Assembly (NCBI RefSeq): GCF_004362015.1 | Contig: NZ_SNWW01000007.1 | Coordinates: forward strand, 271,318 to 335,317 | Direction of reading: 5' to 3' | Source: Flavobacterium chryseum | GTDB lineage: Bacteria > Bacteroidota > Bacteroidia > Flavobacteriales > Flavobacteriaceae | DNA length: 64,000 nt | Shown here: piece after piece, positions 43,891 to 52,492 of the stretch | How positions within the stretch are numbered: the first letter of the stretch is position 1 | Layout: each line of letters begins with the position of its first letter | Made by a program: the position numbers and the translations under genes | Notes under the pieces: generated by a model | Told to the model about the DNA's origin: nothing | The model's input: only the letters and a program-made list of their open reading frames with translations | The model's database searches: none

Positions 43891-43990
43891 TTAGATCTTT
43901 GTAGTGTAATAAACTGGTTATTTATTATTTTGGTTTTGGTTAGTTAAATGATGCCGGCGTCTTCGAGATGCCGGCATTCTTTATTTATAT
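43891..43990 (+). ncRNA. Candidate small RNA between catalase and aldo/keto reductase genes
   Basis: A promoter-like TAGATCTTTG (43891-43900) is followed by a non-coding stretch of about 50 bases containing GGTTTTGGTTAGTT. It ends in a GC-rich hairpin (43951-43958 with 43970-43977, inner stem TCT-TCG-AGA) and a T-rich run. No open frame fills it. A terminator for no visible gene suggests a small RNA or leader; the promoter call is weak because four bases, not two, separate TA and TTTG. Confidence 0.35.
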
Positions 43991-44006
43991 ACTTTTTGTT
44001 TTTTTT

Positions 44007-44102
44007 TTACAGAGTTTCACAGAGATTTTACACAGAGATTCGGAAAGGTTTATTAAATATACTTAGTGTAGCTCTGTGTAAAATCTTTGTGAATCTCTGT
44101 AA
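44007..44102. repeat. Near-perfect 31-bp inverted repeat (CAGAGATTCACAAAG type)
   Basis: Arms 44007-44037 and 44072-44102 pair with two mismatches around a 34-base AT-rich loop. The same words are found degenerate at 10617-10697 and 46293-46350. Confidence 0.85.
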
Positions 44103-44229
44103 TAAAAAACTAAACCTGAAACTAAAATTCTCATTTTGGATACAACTACACGAGATTTAGATACTTAATAAAAGTATTACAAGCGGATCTTTGCTATATC
44201 AATTTTTAATTTAAATTAAAACAGCAATT

Positions 44230-45240
44230 ATGAGTACAATACAAAATATTAAATTAGGAAATCAGGGACTTATTGTTCCGAATATTGGTTTGGGATGTAT
44301 GGGAATGACGCAGATTGCCGGAATGGACATTTATGGCAAAGCCGATGAAAAAGAAGCAATCGCTACTATTCATCGTTCACTTGAATTAGGAGGCAATTTT
44401 TTAGACACTGCAGATTTATACGGTCCGTTACATAATGAAAGATTAATTGCCAAGGCTATAAAAGGCAATCGTAATGCTTATTCTATCGCTACGAAATTTG
44501 GATATGAAATCGACGACAGCGAACAGCTAACCTGGCAATTTAACGGTAAGAAAGACTATGTAAAAAAGGCCGTAGAACGTTCTCTGAAAAATTTAGGAAC
44601 TGATTATATCGATTTGTATTATTTACACCGTTTAGATCCTAACACACCAATTGAAGAAACCGTACAGGCTATGGCAGATTTAGTTAAAGAAGGAAAAGTT
44701 GGCTATATCGGATTGTCTGAAGTTTCATCAGAAACGATTCGTAAGGCACACAAAATTCACCCTTTAACTGCGGTACAAACAGAATATTCTTTATTTGAAA
44801 GAACTGTCGAAGAATCCGGTATTTTAGATACTTTAAACGAATTAGGAATTGGTTTTGTAGCTTATTCTCCATTGGGCAGAGGTTTTATTTCCGGAGATAT
44901 AAAAACGCCGGACGACTTTCCGGAAAATGATTTCAGAAAAGCAATTCCACGTTTTCAGGGAGAACAATTTCAAAAAAATATCGAACTGGTAAACGAAATA
45001 AAAAAATTGGCAGACGAAAAACAGATTACGGCTTCTCAATTAGCACTTGCGTGGATTGCTTCAAAAAATATTTTAGCTATTCCGGGAACGAAACGTGTTA
45101 AATATGTAGAACAAAACATTGCTGCCGCTCAAATGGTTTTAAGTACAGAAGAAATGAATCGATTAGAAAAAATTATTCCGCTTGGTACGCAAACCGGTGC
45201 AAGATATGACGAAGCTAATATGGCGGGTATCGATCAATAA
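44230..45240 (+). CDS. Aldo/keto reductase
   Basis: The 336-residue TIM-barrel protein carries the family tetrad: Asp and Tyr in NFLDTADLYGP, Lys in YSIATKFGYEI and His in YYLHRLDPNTP. The NADPH-binding end is IPGTKRVKYVEQNIAAA. It fits the AKR13/AKR11-like group (IGLGCMGMTQIAGM at the start) that reduces aldehydes and quinone-like compounds. An AraC regulator follows 123 bases downstream on the same strand and may control it. No signal peptide; cytoplasmic. Confidence 0.93.
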   Translation: MSTIQNIKLGNQGLIVPNIGLGCMGMTQIAGMDIYGKADEKEAIATIHRSLELGGNFLDTADLYGPLHNERLIAKAIKGNRNAYSIATKFGYEIDDSEQLTWQFNGKKDYVKKAVERSLKNLGTDYIDLYYLHRLDPNTPIEETVQAMADLVKEGKVGYIGLSEVSSETIRKAHKIHPLTAVQTEYSLFERTVEESGILDTLNELGIGFVAYSPLGRGFISGDIKTPDDFPENDFRKAIPRFQGEQFQKNIELVNEIKKLADEKQITASQLALAWIASKNILAIPGTKRVKYVEQNIAAAQMVLSTEEMNRLEKIIPLGTQTGARYDEANMAGIDQ

Positions 45241-45242
45241 GT

Positions 45243-45265
45243 CTTCGACTTCGCTCAGCCGGACA
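45243..45265. repeat. Family-3 palindromic repeat, half copy
   Basis: CTTCGACTTCGCTCAGCC is the right arm of the element at 11127-11190. It directly abuts the stop codon of the aldo/keto reductase gene. Confidence 0.65.
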
Positions 45266-45303
45266 AGATCGAGTCAATGAGGAAATTAACTTATATTATC
45301 CAT

Positions 45304-45340
45304 AGGAAAAGTTATCTTTACGGTAGCTTTTCCTCTTTTT
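45304..45340 (+). terminator. Terminator after the aldo/keto reductase gene
   Basis: AGGAAAAG/CTTTTCCT (45304-45311 with 45327-45334) with a 15-base loop, then CTTTTT. Confidence 0.7.
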
Positions 45341-45363
45341 ATCTATTTCTTTAAATTTTTGTT

Positions 45364-46284
45364 ATGAAAAAAGAAGTTCACATTCCGTATCAAATTCAAT
45401 CTATTTCAGAATTACATTCTATGCTTAAAATCCCAAAACCGGAACATCCGTTAGTTAGTTTCGTGGATTTAAGCAAAATAACATGCCATTTTGATGATAA
45501 TCTTAAAAGTGTTGTTTACTCTTTTTATACGGTTTGTATCAAAAAAGGGTTTACCGGAAAAATGAAATACGGTCAAAATTTTTATGATTTTGATGAAGGT
45601 GTAATGACTTTTATGTCGCCGGGACAGGTAATTTCAACAGAAGTAAGTGTTGATAGCGCTGTTTATGGAGCGATGCTGGTGATTCATCCTGACTTTATTC
45701 AGAATTATGCCTTGGCTAAGAAAATTAAAGAATACAGTTATTTCTCTTATTCTGTAAACGAGGCTTTGCATCTTTCTGAAAAGGAACAAACGATGATTAC
45801 AGGAATAATGAAAAATATCGAGCAGGAATATTGTTCTTCGATTGATGCTTTTAGTCAGGATGTAATGATTTCTCATATCGAGTTGCTTCTTAATTATTGC
45901 AACCGTTTTTACAACCGTCAATTTATTACCCGAAAAAGTGCCAACAACACGCTTTTAACCAAACTTGAAAATCTTTTATCTGATTATTTTGAGGGTGATA
46001 AAGTGCAAAAATTTGGTTTACCAACTGTTGCTTATCTTTCAGATGAATTGAATGTTTCTCCTAATTATTTAAGTGATATGCTGCGCACTCTAACTGGGCA
46101 AAGCACACAACATCATATTCATAATAAAATTATTGAAAAAGCAAAAGAGCTGCTAACGACAACTTCATTAAGCGTGAGCGAAACCGCTTTCCAGTTAGGA
46201 TTTGAATATCCGCAGTCATTCAATAAATTATTCAAAAATAAAACCAATCTCTCGCCTTTAGAGTTTAGAAGTTCGTTTAATTAA
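45364..46284 (+). CDS. AraC family transcriptional regulator
   Basis: The 306-residue protein has an N-terminal sensor region rich in beta strands (VVYSFYTVCIKKGFTGKMKY, GVMTFMSPGQVISTEV) and a C-terminal AraC double HTH (about 205-305: LSDELNVSPNYLSDMLRTLT, then SVSETAFQLGFEYPQSFNKL, FKNKTNLSPLEFR). It is typical of Flavobacterium regulators lying beside oxidoreductase genes, so the upstream aldo/keto reductase is a reasonable target. Ligand unknown. Confidence 0.92.
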   Translation: MKKEVHIPYQIQSISELHSMLKIPKPEHPLVSFVDLSKITCHFDDNLKSVVYSFYTVCIKKGFTGKMKYGQNFYDFDEGVMTFMSPGQVISTEVSVDSAVYGAMLVIHPDFIQNYALAKKIKEYSYFSYSVNEALHLSEKEQTMITGIMKNIEQEYCSSIDAFSQDVMISHIELLLNYCNRFYNRQFITRKSANNTLLTKLENLLSDYFEGDKVQKFGLPTVAYLSDELNVSPNYLSDMLRTLTGQSTQHHIHNKIIEKAKELLTTTSLSVSETAFQLGFEYPQSFNKLFKNKTNLSPLEFRSSFN

Positions 46285-46292
46285 TATTTTTT

Positions 46293-46350
46293 ACCGCAAA
46301 GTTCGCAGAGATTTACGTAAAGGTTCGCAAAGTTTTATACACACAGCTTT
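46293..46350. repeat. Degenerate CAAAGTTCGCAGAGATTTACG repeat
   Basis: Contains CCGCAAAGTTCGCAGAG and GGTTCGCAAAGTTTTA, related to the elements at 10617 and 44007. Confidence 0.5.
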
Positions 46351-46430
46351 GCTAACTTTTCGGTTAAGTCTATAATTCAAGAAACCTGGAAACTTGGAAT
46401 TTGGAATTTACAATCCAGCAAACTTAGAAT

Positions 46431-47231
46431 TTAACTTTTTAATCTTTCGTGCAGTACTTTAAAGTACGGAAATGCCTTTAACAATCGGCTGCCGTGCCAG
46501 GAAAACATCTCTCCATCAACAAAAACAGTTTTGGCGTGGTGCGTAAAACGTCCGATTTCAAAAGCGTCTTCTTCTTTAAAAGGATAAGGTTCTGAAGAAA
46601 GAAAAACCAAATCTGGATCGCCTTCTAAACGCATTTTTTTGAGCTCGATTTCCGGATACCGACCTTTGTCTGCGTAGATATTTTTAAAATGATTCAATTT
46701 TAATAATTCATTTATATAAGTGTCATTTCCGGCAACCATATATGGGTCTTTCCAAATAAAATAAGCTGCTTTTTTAATTGAAATATCCTGAATGTATTTT
46801 TTGAAATCGCTCAAGGCAAAAGCCAGTTTGTCGTTCCATTTTTGGGCTTCGGTTCTGCAATTGAAGATTTGACCAAAATCTGAAATCATCTGAAAATTAT
46901 CTTCTATAGAAACAATATTCGTAACCCAAACCGGGCAGATTTCACGTAATTGGTTTACGATTTCTTCGGTGTTTTCTTCTTTATTACAAATGATAATATC
47001 GGGCTGTAATAATTTTATTTTTTCAAAATGAATTTTCTTAGTTCCGCCAACTATTTTCTTGGTAGATTTTAAATGATATGGATGCACACAAAACTTAGTA
47101 ATTCCGATGATTTTTTCATCTAAACCTAAATCATGTAACAATTCCGTTTGAGAAGGAACAAGGGAAATAATGCGTTTTGGAGATGTTTCAAAAGAATGTG
47201 TTGTACCAATCTGATCGGTTATTTGTTTCAT
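46431..47231 (-). CDS. Helical-backbone metal receptor, BtuF-like, without signal peptide
   Basis: The 266-residue protein matches the periplasmic binding protein family for cobalamin and siderophores: PKRIISLVPSQTELLHDLGL, EKIIGITKFCVHP, and LLQPDIIICNKEE. A long central helix and YPEIELKKMRLEGDPDLVFL follow. BtuF-type proteins feed vitamin B12 to an ABC importer. Here no signal peptide or lipobox precedes the domain, and no permease or ATPase is nearby. The product may stay in the cytoplasm, or the start may be misplaced. B12 is needed by the IcmF-like mutase encoded 11 kb away. It lies 30 bases after pyrF, so they are probably cotranscribed. Confidence 0.82.
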   Translation of the reverse strand: MKQITDQIGTTHSFETSPKRIISLVPSQTELLHDLGLDEKIIGITKFCVHPYHLKSTKKIVGGTKKIHFEKIKLLQPDIIICNKEENTEEIVNQLREICPVWVTNIVSIEDNFQMISDFGQIFNCRTEAQKWNDKLAFALSDFKKYIQDISIKKAAYFIWKDPYMVAGNDTYINELLKLNHFKNIYADKGRYPEIELKKMRLEGDPDLVFLSSEPYPFKEEDAFEIGRFTHHAKTVFVDGEMFSWHGSRLLKAFPYFKVLHERLKS

Positions 47232-47261
47232 GTTGGAATTGTGTATCTCTGTGGTAGACTT

Positions 47262-48083
47262 TTAAAACCTGAGGTTAAGAATTTCTTCCATTTCCTGTTG
47301 CACTTTCAAAGCTTCTTCCCTTGCTTTTTCAGCAAAATCAGTTCCTTTTGAGGCATAGATAATTGCTCTTGCAGAATTTACTAAAAGACCAACTTTATCA
47401 TTTAATCCGTATTGGCATACTTCAGATAAACTTCCGCCCTGAGCGCCAATTCCGGGAACTAAAAGAAAACTATCCGGAACAATTTTTCTGATATCGGCAA
47501 AGCATTCTGCTTTTGTTGCTCCCACGACATACATAAGGTTCTCACTGTTTTTCCATGTTTTAGAAGTTTCTAAAACCTGTTTGTATAATTCTGTTCCGTT
47601 TGTCGTCAATGTCTGAAAATCAAAAGCTCCTTCGTTCGACGTTAACGCTAACATTATGGTATGTTTATTTTCGAAGGCAAGAAATGGCTCAACAGAATCT
47701 TTCCCCATATAAGGTGCAACGGTTACACTATCAAATTTCAAATCTTCAAAAAAAGCTTTCGCATACATGCTTGAAGTGTTGCCGATATCGCCGCGTTTTG
47801 CATCTGCAATGGTAAAAATATCAGGATAATTTTCGTTGATGTAATTGATTGTTTTTTGCAGAGACATCCATCCTTTTATTCCATACGCTTCAAAAAAAGC
47901 AGTATTCGGTTTATATCCTACTGCTAGATCGTGAGTAGCATCAATTATGGCTTTATTGAATTCGAAAATAGGATCTTCGGTTTCTAATAAATGGGTTGGA
48001 ATTTTGTCCAGATCAGGATCTAAGCCGACACATAAAAATGATTTTTTCTGAAGAATTTGTTCGTGTAGTTGTTGTGTTGTCAT
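47262..48083 (-). CDS. pyrF: Orotidine 5'-phosphate decarboxylase
   Basis: The 273-residue protein is the longer type-2 Pyr[19 protein letters not shown] at the start, [12 protein letters not shown], then the catalytic [19 protein letters not shown] with the Asp-x-Lys-x-x-Asp site. [15 protein letters not shown] contributes the phosphate loop. It decarboxylates OMP to UMP, the last step of de novo pyrimidine synthesis. It follows the OmpA gene in the same direction but behind a terminator, and precedes the BtuF-like gene. Confidence 0.95.
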   Translation of the reverse strand: MTTQQLHEQILQKKSFLCVGLDPDLDKIPTHLLETEDPIFEFNKAIIDATHDLAVGYKPNTAFFEAYGIKGWMSLQKTINYINENYPDIFTIADAKRGDIGNTSSMYAKAFFEDLKFDSVTVAPYMGKDSVEPFLAFENKHTIMLALTSNEGAFDFQTLTTNGTELYKQVLETSKTWKNSENLMYVVGATKAECFADIRKIVPDSFLLVPGIGAQGGSLSEVCQYGLNDKVGLLVNSARAIIYASKGTDFAEKAREEALKVQQEMEEILNLRF

Positions 48084-48146
48084 TCTTGTTTTTTTAGTCT
48101 TCTAATCGATTAGAAGTTTTTCTTTTGTAGAAGTATGCAAAAATAA

Positions 48147-48176
48147 AAAAAGCCACTCAATTAAGAATGGCTTTTT
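48147..48176. terminator. Terminator between the OmpA and pyrF genes
   Basis: A 12-bp stem with one mismatch (48147-48158 with 48165-48176, AAAAAGCCA core). It has A and T runs on both sides. Confidence 0.8.
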
Positions 48177-48196
48177 GGCATTATATTCAATTCTGC

Positions 48197-50380
48197 TTAC
48201 AAATTACCTAAGTAAACAATTTCTGTTCTTCTGTTTTCTGCTCTTCCCGAAGCAGTTTTATTTGATTTTACGGGTTTTGTAGCACCAAATCCCTGAGAAG
48301 TTAAATTGGCAGGATTTACACCTTTTTCAATCAAAAGATCCATGATTACTTTTGCTCTGGCTTCAGATAATTTCTGATTTGCTTTTGCATTTCCTACGTT
48401 ATCTGTATGCCCGTTAATGGCAAATTTTGCGTTTGGATAATTTTTCAGAATCTCTTTAATTGCATCTAATCTTCCTGATGTTTCTCCTTTTTTAGCATCA
48501 CTCAAAGTTGCTTTTCCTGTTGTAAAAAAGATTGATTTTGCTTCTACTTTTAATTGCTCTAATGTTGCTTTAGAAACTTTTGGACAACCTTGATTGTCTG
48601 CAGGACCTGCGATTAAAGGACATGCATCGTCTTTATCCAAAACGCCGTCTTTATCGGCATCCAGATTCGGACAACCTTTGTTTTCAGGTAATCCGGCTTC
48701 GTTAGGACAAGCGTCATCTTTGTCTAAAACGCCATCCATATCGGTATCCGGCCAAGGACAGCCTTTATTTTCTACCGGGCCCGCTACTGCCGGACAAGCA
48801 TCAACATTATCCAATAAAGTATCTCCATCTTTATCTTTCCACGGACATCCTTTGTTTTCTACAGGACCTTTAACATCGGGACAAGCATCATCTTTATCAA
48901 AAACGTTGTCTGCGTCTGTATCCGGCCACGGGCATCCATTATTTTCTGCTGGGCCTGCTACTTTTCTGCACGCATCTTCTTTATCAATAACTCCGTCTTC
49001 GTCAGTATCTTTAAATTTCTTTTCGTAGACCGGAATTTTCATTCCTAAATGAAAATCGGCTCCTTTTGATTCTTTAGAAATCAAATTACTAACAATAGAA
49101 CCTGAACCAATAAAGAAAACGCCTACTCTAATTCCTGAACCTACCTGCATTCCTGTGTATTCCATCCAGGTTAGCGGCATGTAGTAACTAAACCATCTGC
49201 TTTCGTAACGCGGCGTCAAAGACACTCTGTCTGCAATTCCGTAGCTGTTAATTTTATTTGCAGAAACCATATTAATGTCTCCATTAAGATTCAGATAGAA
49301 TTTTCTGTACATGTTCCAGTCAACGTCAGCATGAAGTGCAGTTGGCAAATTTGTTTTTGCTCCTTTTGATGTTGAGGTTTTTGTATAATGCTCGTTTAAG
49401 AAATCATACAGATTATCGGCATCATCAATCATTTGCTGCGTTACAATACCATTTACATTGTAGGTGTCCTGTTTTGCATTTTTATAGTCAATAGAACCTA
49501 TATCTGTAACAGATAATCCGAAACGTAGTTTGTATTTGTTTAAATCCCTAAAATTATTATCTGCAGGTTTTGCTTTGTCTAAATCATAACCTGCATAATC
49601 CGGTCTCCATTCGTAAACAAGTCCAAAATCAAAACCAAATCCTCTTGATTTACGGTCAAAATCATAATCTTCATTTGCCTCAAAATCCTGACTTGCGCCC
49701 ACTGTGATTTCTCCGCTTGACGCCAAAACTCCCAAACTTGGGTCTACTGTGTTTTCAACATATGTTACATTTACATCTTTTCCTCTTACATATCCGTTTA
49801 CACCACCTTGTAAATATTTGGCTGTCAAACCTCCTTTTAAGAAATGTTGGTCTTTTTGATATAAAACCGCAGCATAAGAAACACCCAATTCTCCCCATGT
49901 ATTTGAAGATCCGTTGGCATTTCCTGCATTAAGATTAAAGTCGCTGGACTGATCTAATCCGTCTTTTACCTGATCGATAAGATAGCCGTTAATATTTCGC
50001 ACATTACTAACCGATCTGGCTCTTGTAAATACAGCTATGGTATGCTTAGGAGCAATATTAAACATAAATGATGGTCCCATAATGTCAAAATTAGCAAGAC
50101 CGTTATTGGCATTTGACGGAGTCATTTTGGCTTCACGGTCAAAATCATATCCATCTTTGTAAACATCAAATAGGCGTACTCCGTACAAATCGTTTTGCAC
50201 AGATCCACTGATTGAAAATAAATTGATATCGGTTTTAAAACGAGAATCGGCTATAGAGGCCGGGTTAAAAAGTACACTTTGTACACCTGCATAATTATCA
50301 TTAAAATAACCTAGATAAGATTGGGCTTTTACAGTAACAGAGGCAGTTAAGATTAATAAAACGAGTAATTGTTTTTTCAT
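48197..50380 (-). CDS. OmpA family outer-membrane protein with thrombospondin-3 repeats (DUF5723-type barrel)
   Basis: The 727-residue protein has a signal peptide (LLVLLILTASVTVKAQ). A beta-barrel-type N-terminal domain (to about residue 455) follows, with SVLFNPASIADSRFKTDINL typical of DUF5723 proteins. Then come five calcium-binding thrombospondin type 3 units (D-x-D-x-D-G-V-x-D-K-x-D-A-C) each ending in N-x-G-C-P. The C terminus is a peptidoglycan-binding OmpA domain (about 615-725: FAINGHTDNVGNAKANQKLS, LTSQGFGATKP). It probably tethers the outer membrane to the wall. The number of TSP3 repeats and the acidic DKDDACP segments make it a rigid calcium-stabilised linker. Confidence 0.92.
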   Translation of the reverse strand: MKKQLLVLLILTASVTVKAQSYLGYFNDNYAGVQSVLFNPASIADSRFKTDINLFSISGSVQNDLYGVRLFDVYKDGYDFDREAKMTPSNANNGLANFDIMGPSFMFNIAPKHTIAVFTRARSVSNVRNINGYLIDQVKDGLDQSSDFNLNAGNANGSSNTWGELGVSYAAVLYQKDQHFLKGGLTAKYLQGGVNGYVRGKDVNVTYVENTVDPSLGVLASSGEITVGASQDFEANEDYDFDRKSRGFGFDFGLVYEWRPDYAGYDLDKAKPADNNFRDLNKYKLRFGLSVTDIGSIDYKNAKQDTYNVNGIVTQQMIDDADNLYDFLNEHYTKTSTSKGAKTNLPTALHADVDWNMYRKFYLNLNGDINMVSANKINSYGIADRVSLTPRYESRWFSYYMPLTWMEYTGMQVGSGIRVGVFFIGSGSIVSNLISKESKGADFHLGMKIPVYEKKFKDTDEDGVIDKEDACRKVAGPAENNGCPWPDTDADNVFDKDDACPDVKGPVENKGCPWKDKDGDTLLDNVDACPAVAGPVENKGCPWPDTDMDGVLDKDDACPNEAGLPENKGCPNLDADKDGVLDKDDACPLIAGPADNQGCPKVSKATLEQLKVEAKSIFFTTGKATLSDAKKGETSGRLDAIKEILKNYPNAKFAINGHTDNVGNAKANQKLSEARAKVIMDLLIEKGVNPANLTSQGFGATKPVKSNKTASGRAENRRTEIVYLGNL

Positions 50381-50531
50381 TCAAGTAGGGGTTTTAAGTT
50401 TTAGTTGGCGGCAAAACTACAATAAAACATTTACTAATATGTTACCAAAACATTGAATTCATGTAACATCCTTGGAAAATTATATAAGATAAAAAGTTTA
50501 TTGCTTCTTTAATTTTGTAAAAAACCTAATT

Positions 50532-51005
50532 ATGAGCCCAAACATTGGAATTACGCCAAAAAATTTAAAGAAAAGCACCACTATATTAGCCACGATTTTA
50601 TCTAACGAAATGACTTTATATGTAAAGACGAGAAAGTTTCACTGGAATATTTCAGGAAACAGTTTCATGGAATTGCATAAATTATTTGAAGATCAATACC
50701 GAGTTTTAGAAAATAATATTGATGAAGTTGCAGAACGTATTAGCCAATTGGGCGAAAAAACAATTGGAACTATGAAGGAATTTATCGAGAATTCTACGCT
50801 AAAAGAATCTCCTAAGGAATATGCTTCGCAAAAGCATATGCTGGAAGAACTTTTAGAAAACCATGAACAATTGGTGACTGAATTTAGAGAGTATATTCCG
50901 GTTTTTGAAACTGAATCTAACGATATTGGTTCTGCTGATTTTGTAACAGGTTTGTTACAGCAACACGAAAAAATGGCATGGATTTTACGTCGTTACCAAG
51001 TGTAA
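50532..51005 (+). CDS. dps: Dps-like DNA-protection ferritin
   Basis: The 157-residue protein matches Dps: ILSNEMTLYVKTRKFHWNIS with the conserved K-x-x-x-H-W-N, then MELHKLFEDQYRVLENNIDE giving the ferroxidase ligands H, D and E, and DEVAERISQLG. The C terminus ends HEKMAWILRRYQV. Dps assembles as a dodecamer that oxidises and stores iron and shields DNA from peroxide. It begins a stress-gene run; CsbD follows 105 bases later. Confidence 0.93.
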   Translation: MSPNIGITPKNLKKSTTILATILSNEMTLYVKTRKFHWNISGNSFMELHKLFEDQYRVLENNIDEVAERISQLGEKTIGTMKEFIENSTLKESPKEYASQKHMLEELLENHEQLVTEFREYIPVFETESNDIGSADFVTGLLQQHEKMAWILRRYQV

Positions 51006-51110
51006 GAAATCGTAAATGTGAATTATGAAACAATCCAAAAAATTGATATAACAGAAATAAACGGATAATTCAGAACTTTACAATATTATTAATTACTAAA
51101 TATAACGATC

Positions 51111-51296
51111 ATGAATACTACAGAGATAAAAGGAAATTGGAATGAGTTAAAAGGGAAATTAAAACAAAAATACGCTGATCTAACAGATGATGATCTTATG
51201 TATGCAGAAGGAAGAGAAGACGAAATGTACGGAAAACTTCAGCAGAAATTAGGTAAAACTAAAGAAGAATTTAATCAAATGTTATCGGATTTGTAA
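51111..51296 (+). CDS. CsbD family general stress protein
   Basis: This 61-residue helical protein has the full CsbD pattern: EIKGNWNELKGKLKQKYADL at the start, TDDDLMYAEGREDEMYGKLQ and a final QKLGKTKEEF. CsbD proteins are abundant general-stress proteins of unknown activity. The location just after dps and ahead of the two-component genes fits a stress regulon. A terminator follows. Confidence 0.92.
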   Translation: MNTTEIKGNWNELKGKLKQKYADLTDDDLMYAEGREDEMYGKLQQKLGKTKEEFNQMLSDL

Positions 51297-51317
51297 ATCC
51301 TTTTTGACCCAATTAAG

Positions 51318-51352
51318 ATACCGTCTAAATTTTTAAACTTAGACGGTATTTT
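51318..51352 (+). terminator. Terminator after csbD
   Basis: ATACCGTCTAA and TTAGACGGTAT form an 11-bp stem with a loop of about 10 bases and six T residues. Confidence 0.88.
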
Positions 51353-51454
51353 TTGATTTATTCAACCCATGCTTTGTTATCAATAGAATTTAAATTTAAT
51401 CTAATCCACCCATAACCAAAAAAAAATAAGTATCTTTAACCCTATTTTAATACT

Positions 51455-52006
51455 ATGAAACTATTTATAAAGTTCGACATCAACACGATTTGTTCTCTTT
51501 TTTTAAAAGAAAAATTAGAGGAACAGAACATGAATTTTACCACATTAGGTTTTGGCGAAATTGAACTAGATGAAAATCTGAGTGTTGAATCGCTTGAAAC
51601 TTTAAAAAATAATTTAAGCCCTTTTGGTTTTGAAGTTGTTGAAAACCAGAAAAGCGTTTTAGTGCAAAAAATTAAAGATGCCATTATTGAACTTGTTTAT
51701 ATGGATGACAATAATAATTTTAAAAGTTCTGTATTTTTGGCAGAGAAATTAAATCATAGCTACGGTTATTTATCGAATGTTTTTTCGGAAGTAACGTATT
51801 CTTCTATTGAAAATTTCATCATTCTGCAAAAAATTGAAAGAGCAAAACAATTGATGCTTGTCAATGAAATGAGTTTGACCGAAATTGCTTTTTTACTTAA
51901 TTATTCGAGTGTTGCGCATTTGAGTACACAGTTTAAAAACACAACCGGAATTACTCCCTCGGCCTTTCAGAGGATTATAAAGAAGAGAAGAGAGAATTTA
52001 AAATAA
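51455..52006 (+). CDS. Helix-turn-helix (AraC-type) transcriptional regulator, short form
   Basis: The 183-residue protein has a small N-terminal domain (GFGEIELDENLSVESLETLK) with no cupin and a C-terminal AraC HTH (about 85-180: NNFKSSVFLAEKLNHSYGYL, SLTEIAFLLNYSSVAHLSTQ, FKNTTGITPSAFQ). This short form is common in Flavobacterium next to response regulators. It precedes the response-regulator and kinase genes by 27 bases, so all three are likely one operon for a stress or light-type signal. A TATCTTTA near-match to the -7 box lies at 51431. Confidence 0.85.
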   Translation: MKLFIKFDINTICSLFLKEKLEEQNMNFTTLGFGEIELDENLSVESLETLKNNLSPFGFEVVENQKSVLVQKIKDAIIELVYMDDNNNFKSSVFLAEKLNHSYGYLSNVFSEVTYSSIENFIILQKIERAKQLMLVNEMSLTEIAFLLNYSSVAHLSTQFKNTTGITPSAFQRIIKKRRENLK

Positions 52007-52033
52007 GATAAAAACCAAATACCCTAAAATTCA

Positions 52034-52483
52034 ATGCAAAAAAACGCATTACACATTTTACTCGCCGATGACGATGAAGATGACCGCTTATTTTTTAAAG
52101 ATGCCTTTGAAGAAGTGAGAGTTCAAACTAAAGTTACATTTGTTCATGATGGTCTTCAGCTTATGGAACATTTACTGACTCCTGATGTTAAATTACCGGA
52201 CATTTTGTTTCTGGATTTGAACATGCCAAAAAAAACAGGTAAAGAATGTTTAATTGAAATCAAAAAAACAGAGCACCTTAAAAATATAATTATTGCGATC
52301 TATTCTACTTCATCATCTGAAGAGGATATTGAAGACACTTTTATAGAAGGTGCAAATATTTATATCAAAAAACCGAGTGACTTTAATACCCTAAAGAAAA
52401 TAATTAACGAAGTTGTTACTTTAAATTGGCATTATCATACTTCTGGTCTAAACCGGGATAATTTCTTGTTGCGCCTAAAATAA
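52034..52483 (+). CDS. Single-domain response regulator
   Basis: The 149-residue protein is a stand-alone receiver domain: LADDDEDDRLFFKDAFEE with the acidic pocket, phosphoacceptor Asp61 in ILFLDLNMPKKTGKECL, then IIAIYSTSSSEEDIEDTF and IYIKKPSDF with the conserved Lys. It has no output domain and resembles Rcp1-type regulators that pass phosphate between kinases. It lies 9 bases ahead of the histidine kinase gene, so they are cotranscribed and likely partners. Confidence 0.93.
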   Translation: MQKNALHILLADDDEDDRLFFKDAFEEVRVQTKVTFVHDGLQLMEHLLTPDVKLPDILFLDLNMPKKTGKECLIEIKKTEHLKNIIIAIYSTSSSEEDIEDTFIEGANIYIKKPSDFNTLKKIINEVVTLNWHYHTSGLNRDNFLLRLK

Positions 52484-52492
52484 TGACTTATA

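Noticed and set aside
48594..49028. Long plus-strand frame of 144 codons with regular SLSKTPSLS repeats
   Set aside because: It is the antisense shadow of the thrombospondin-3 repeats; the repetition comes from the real gene.
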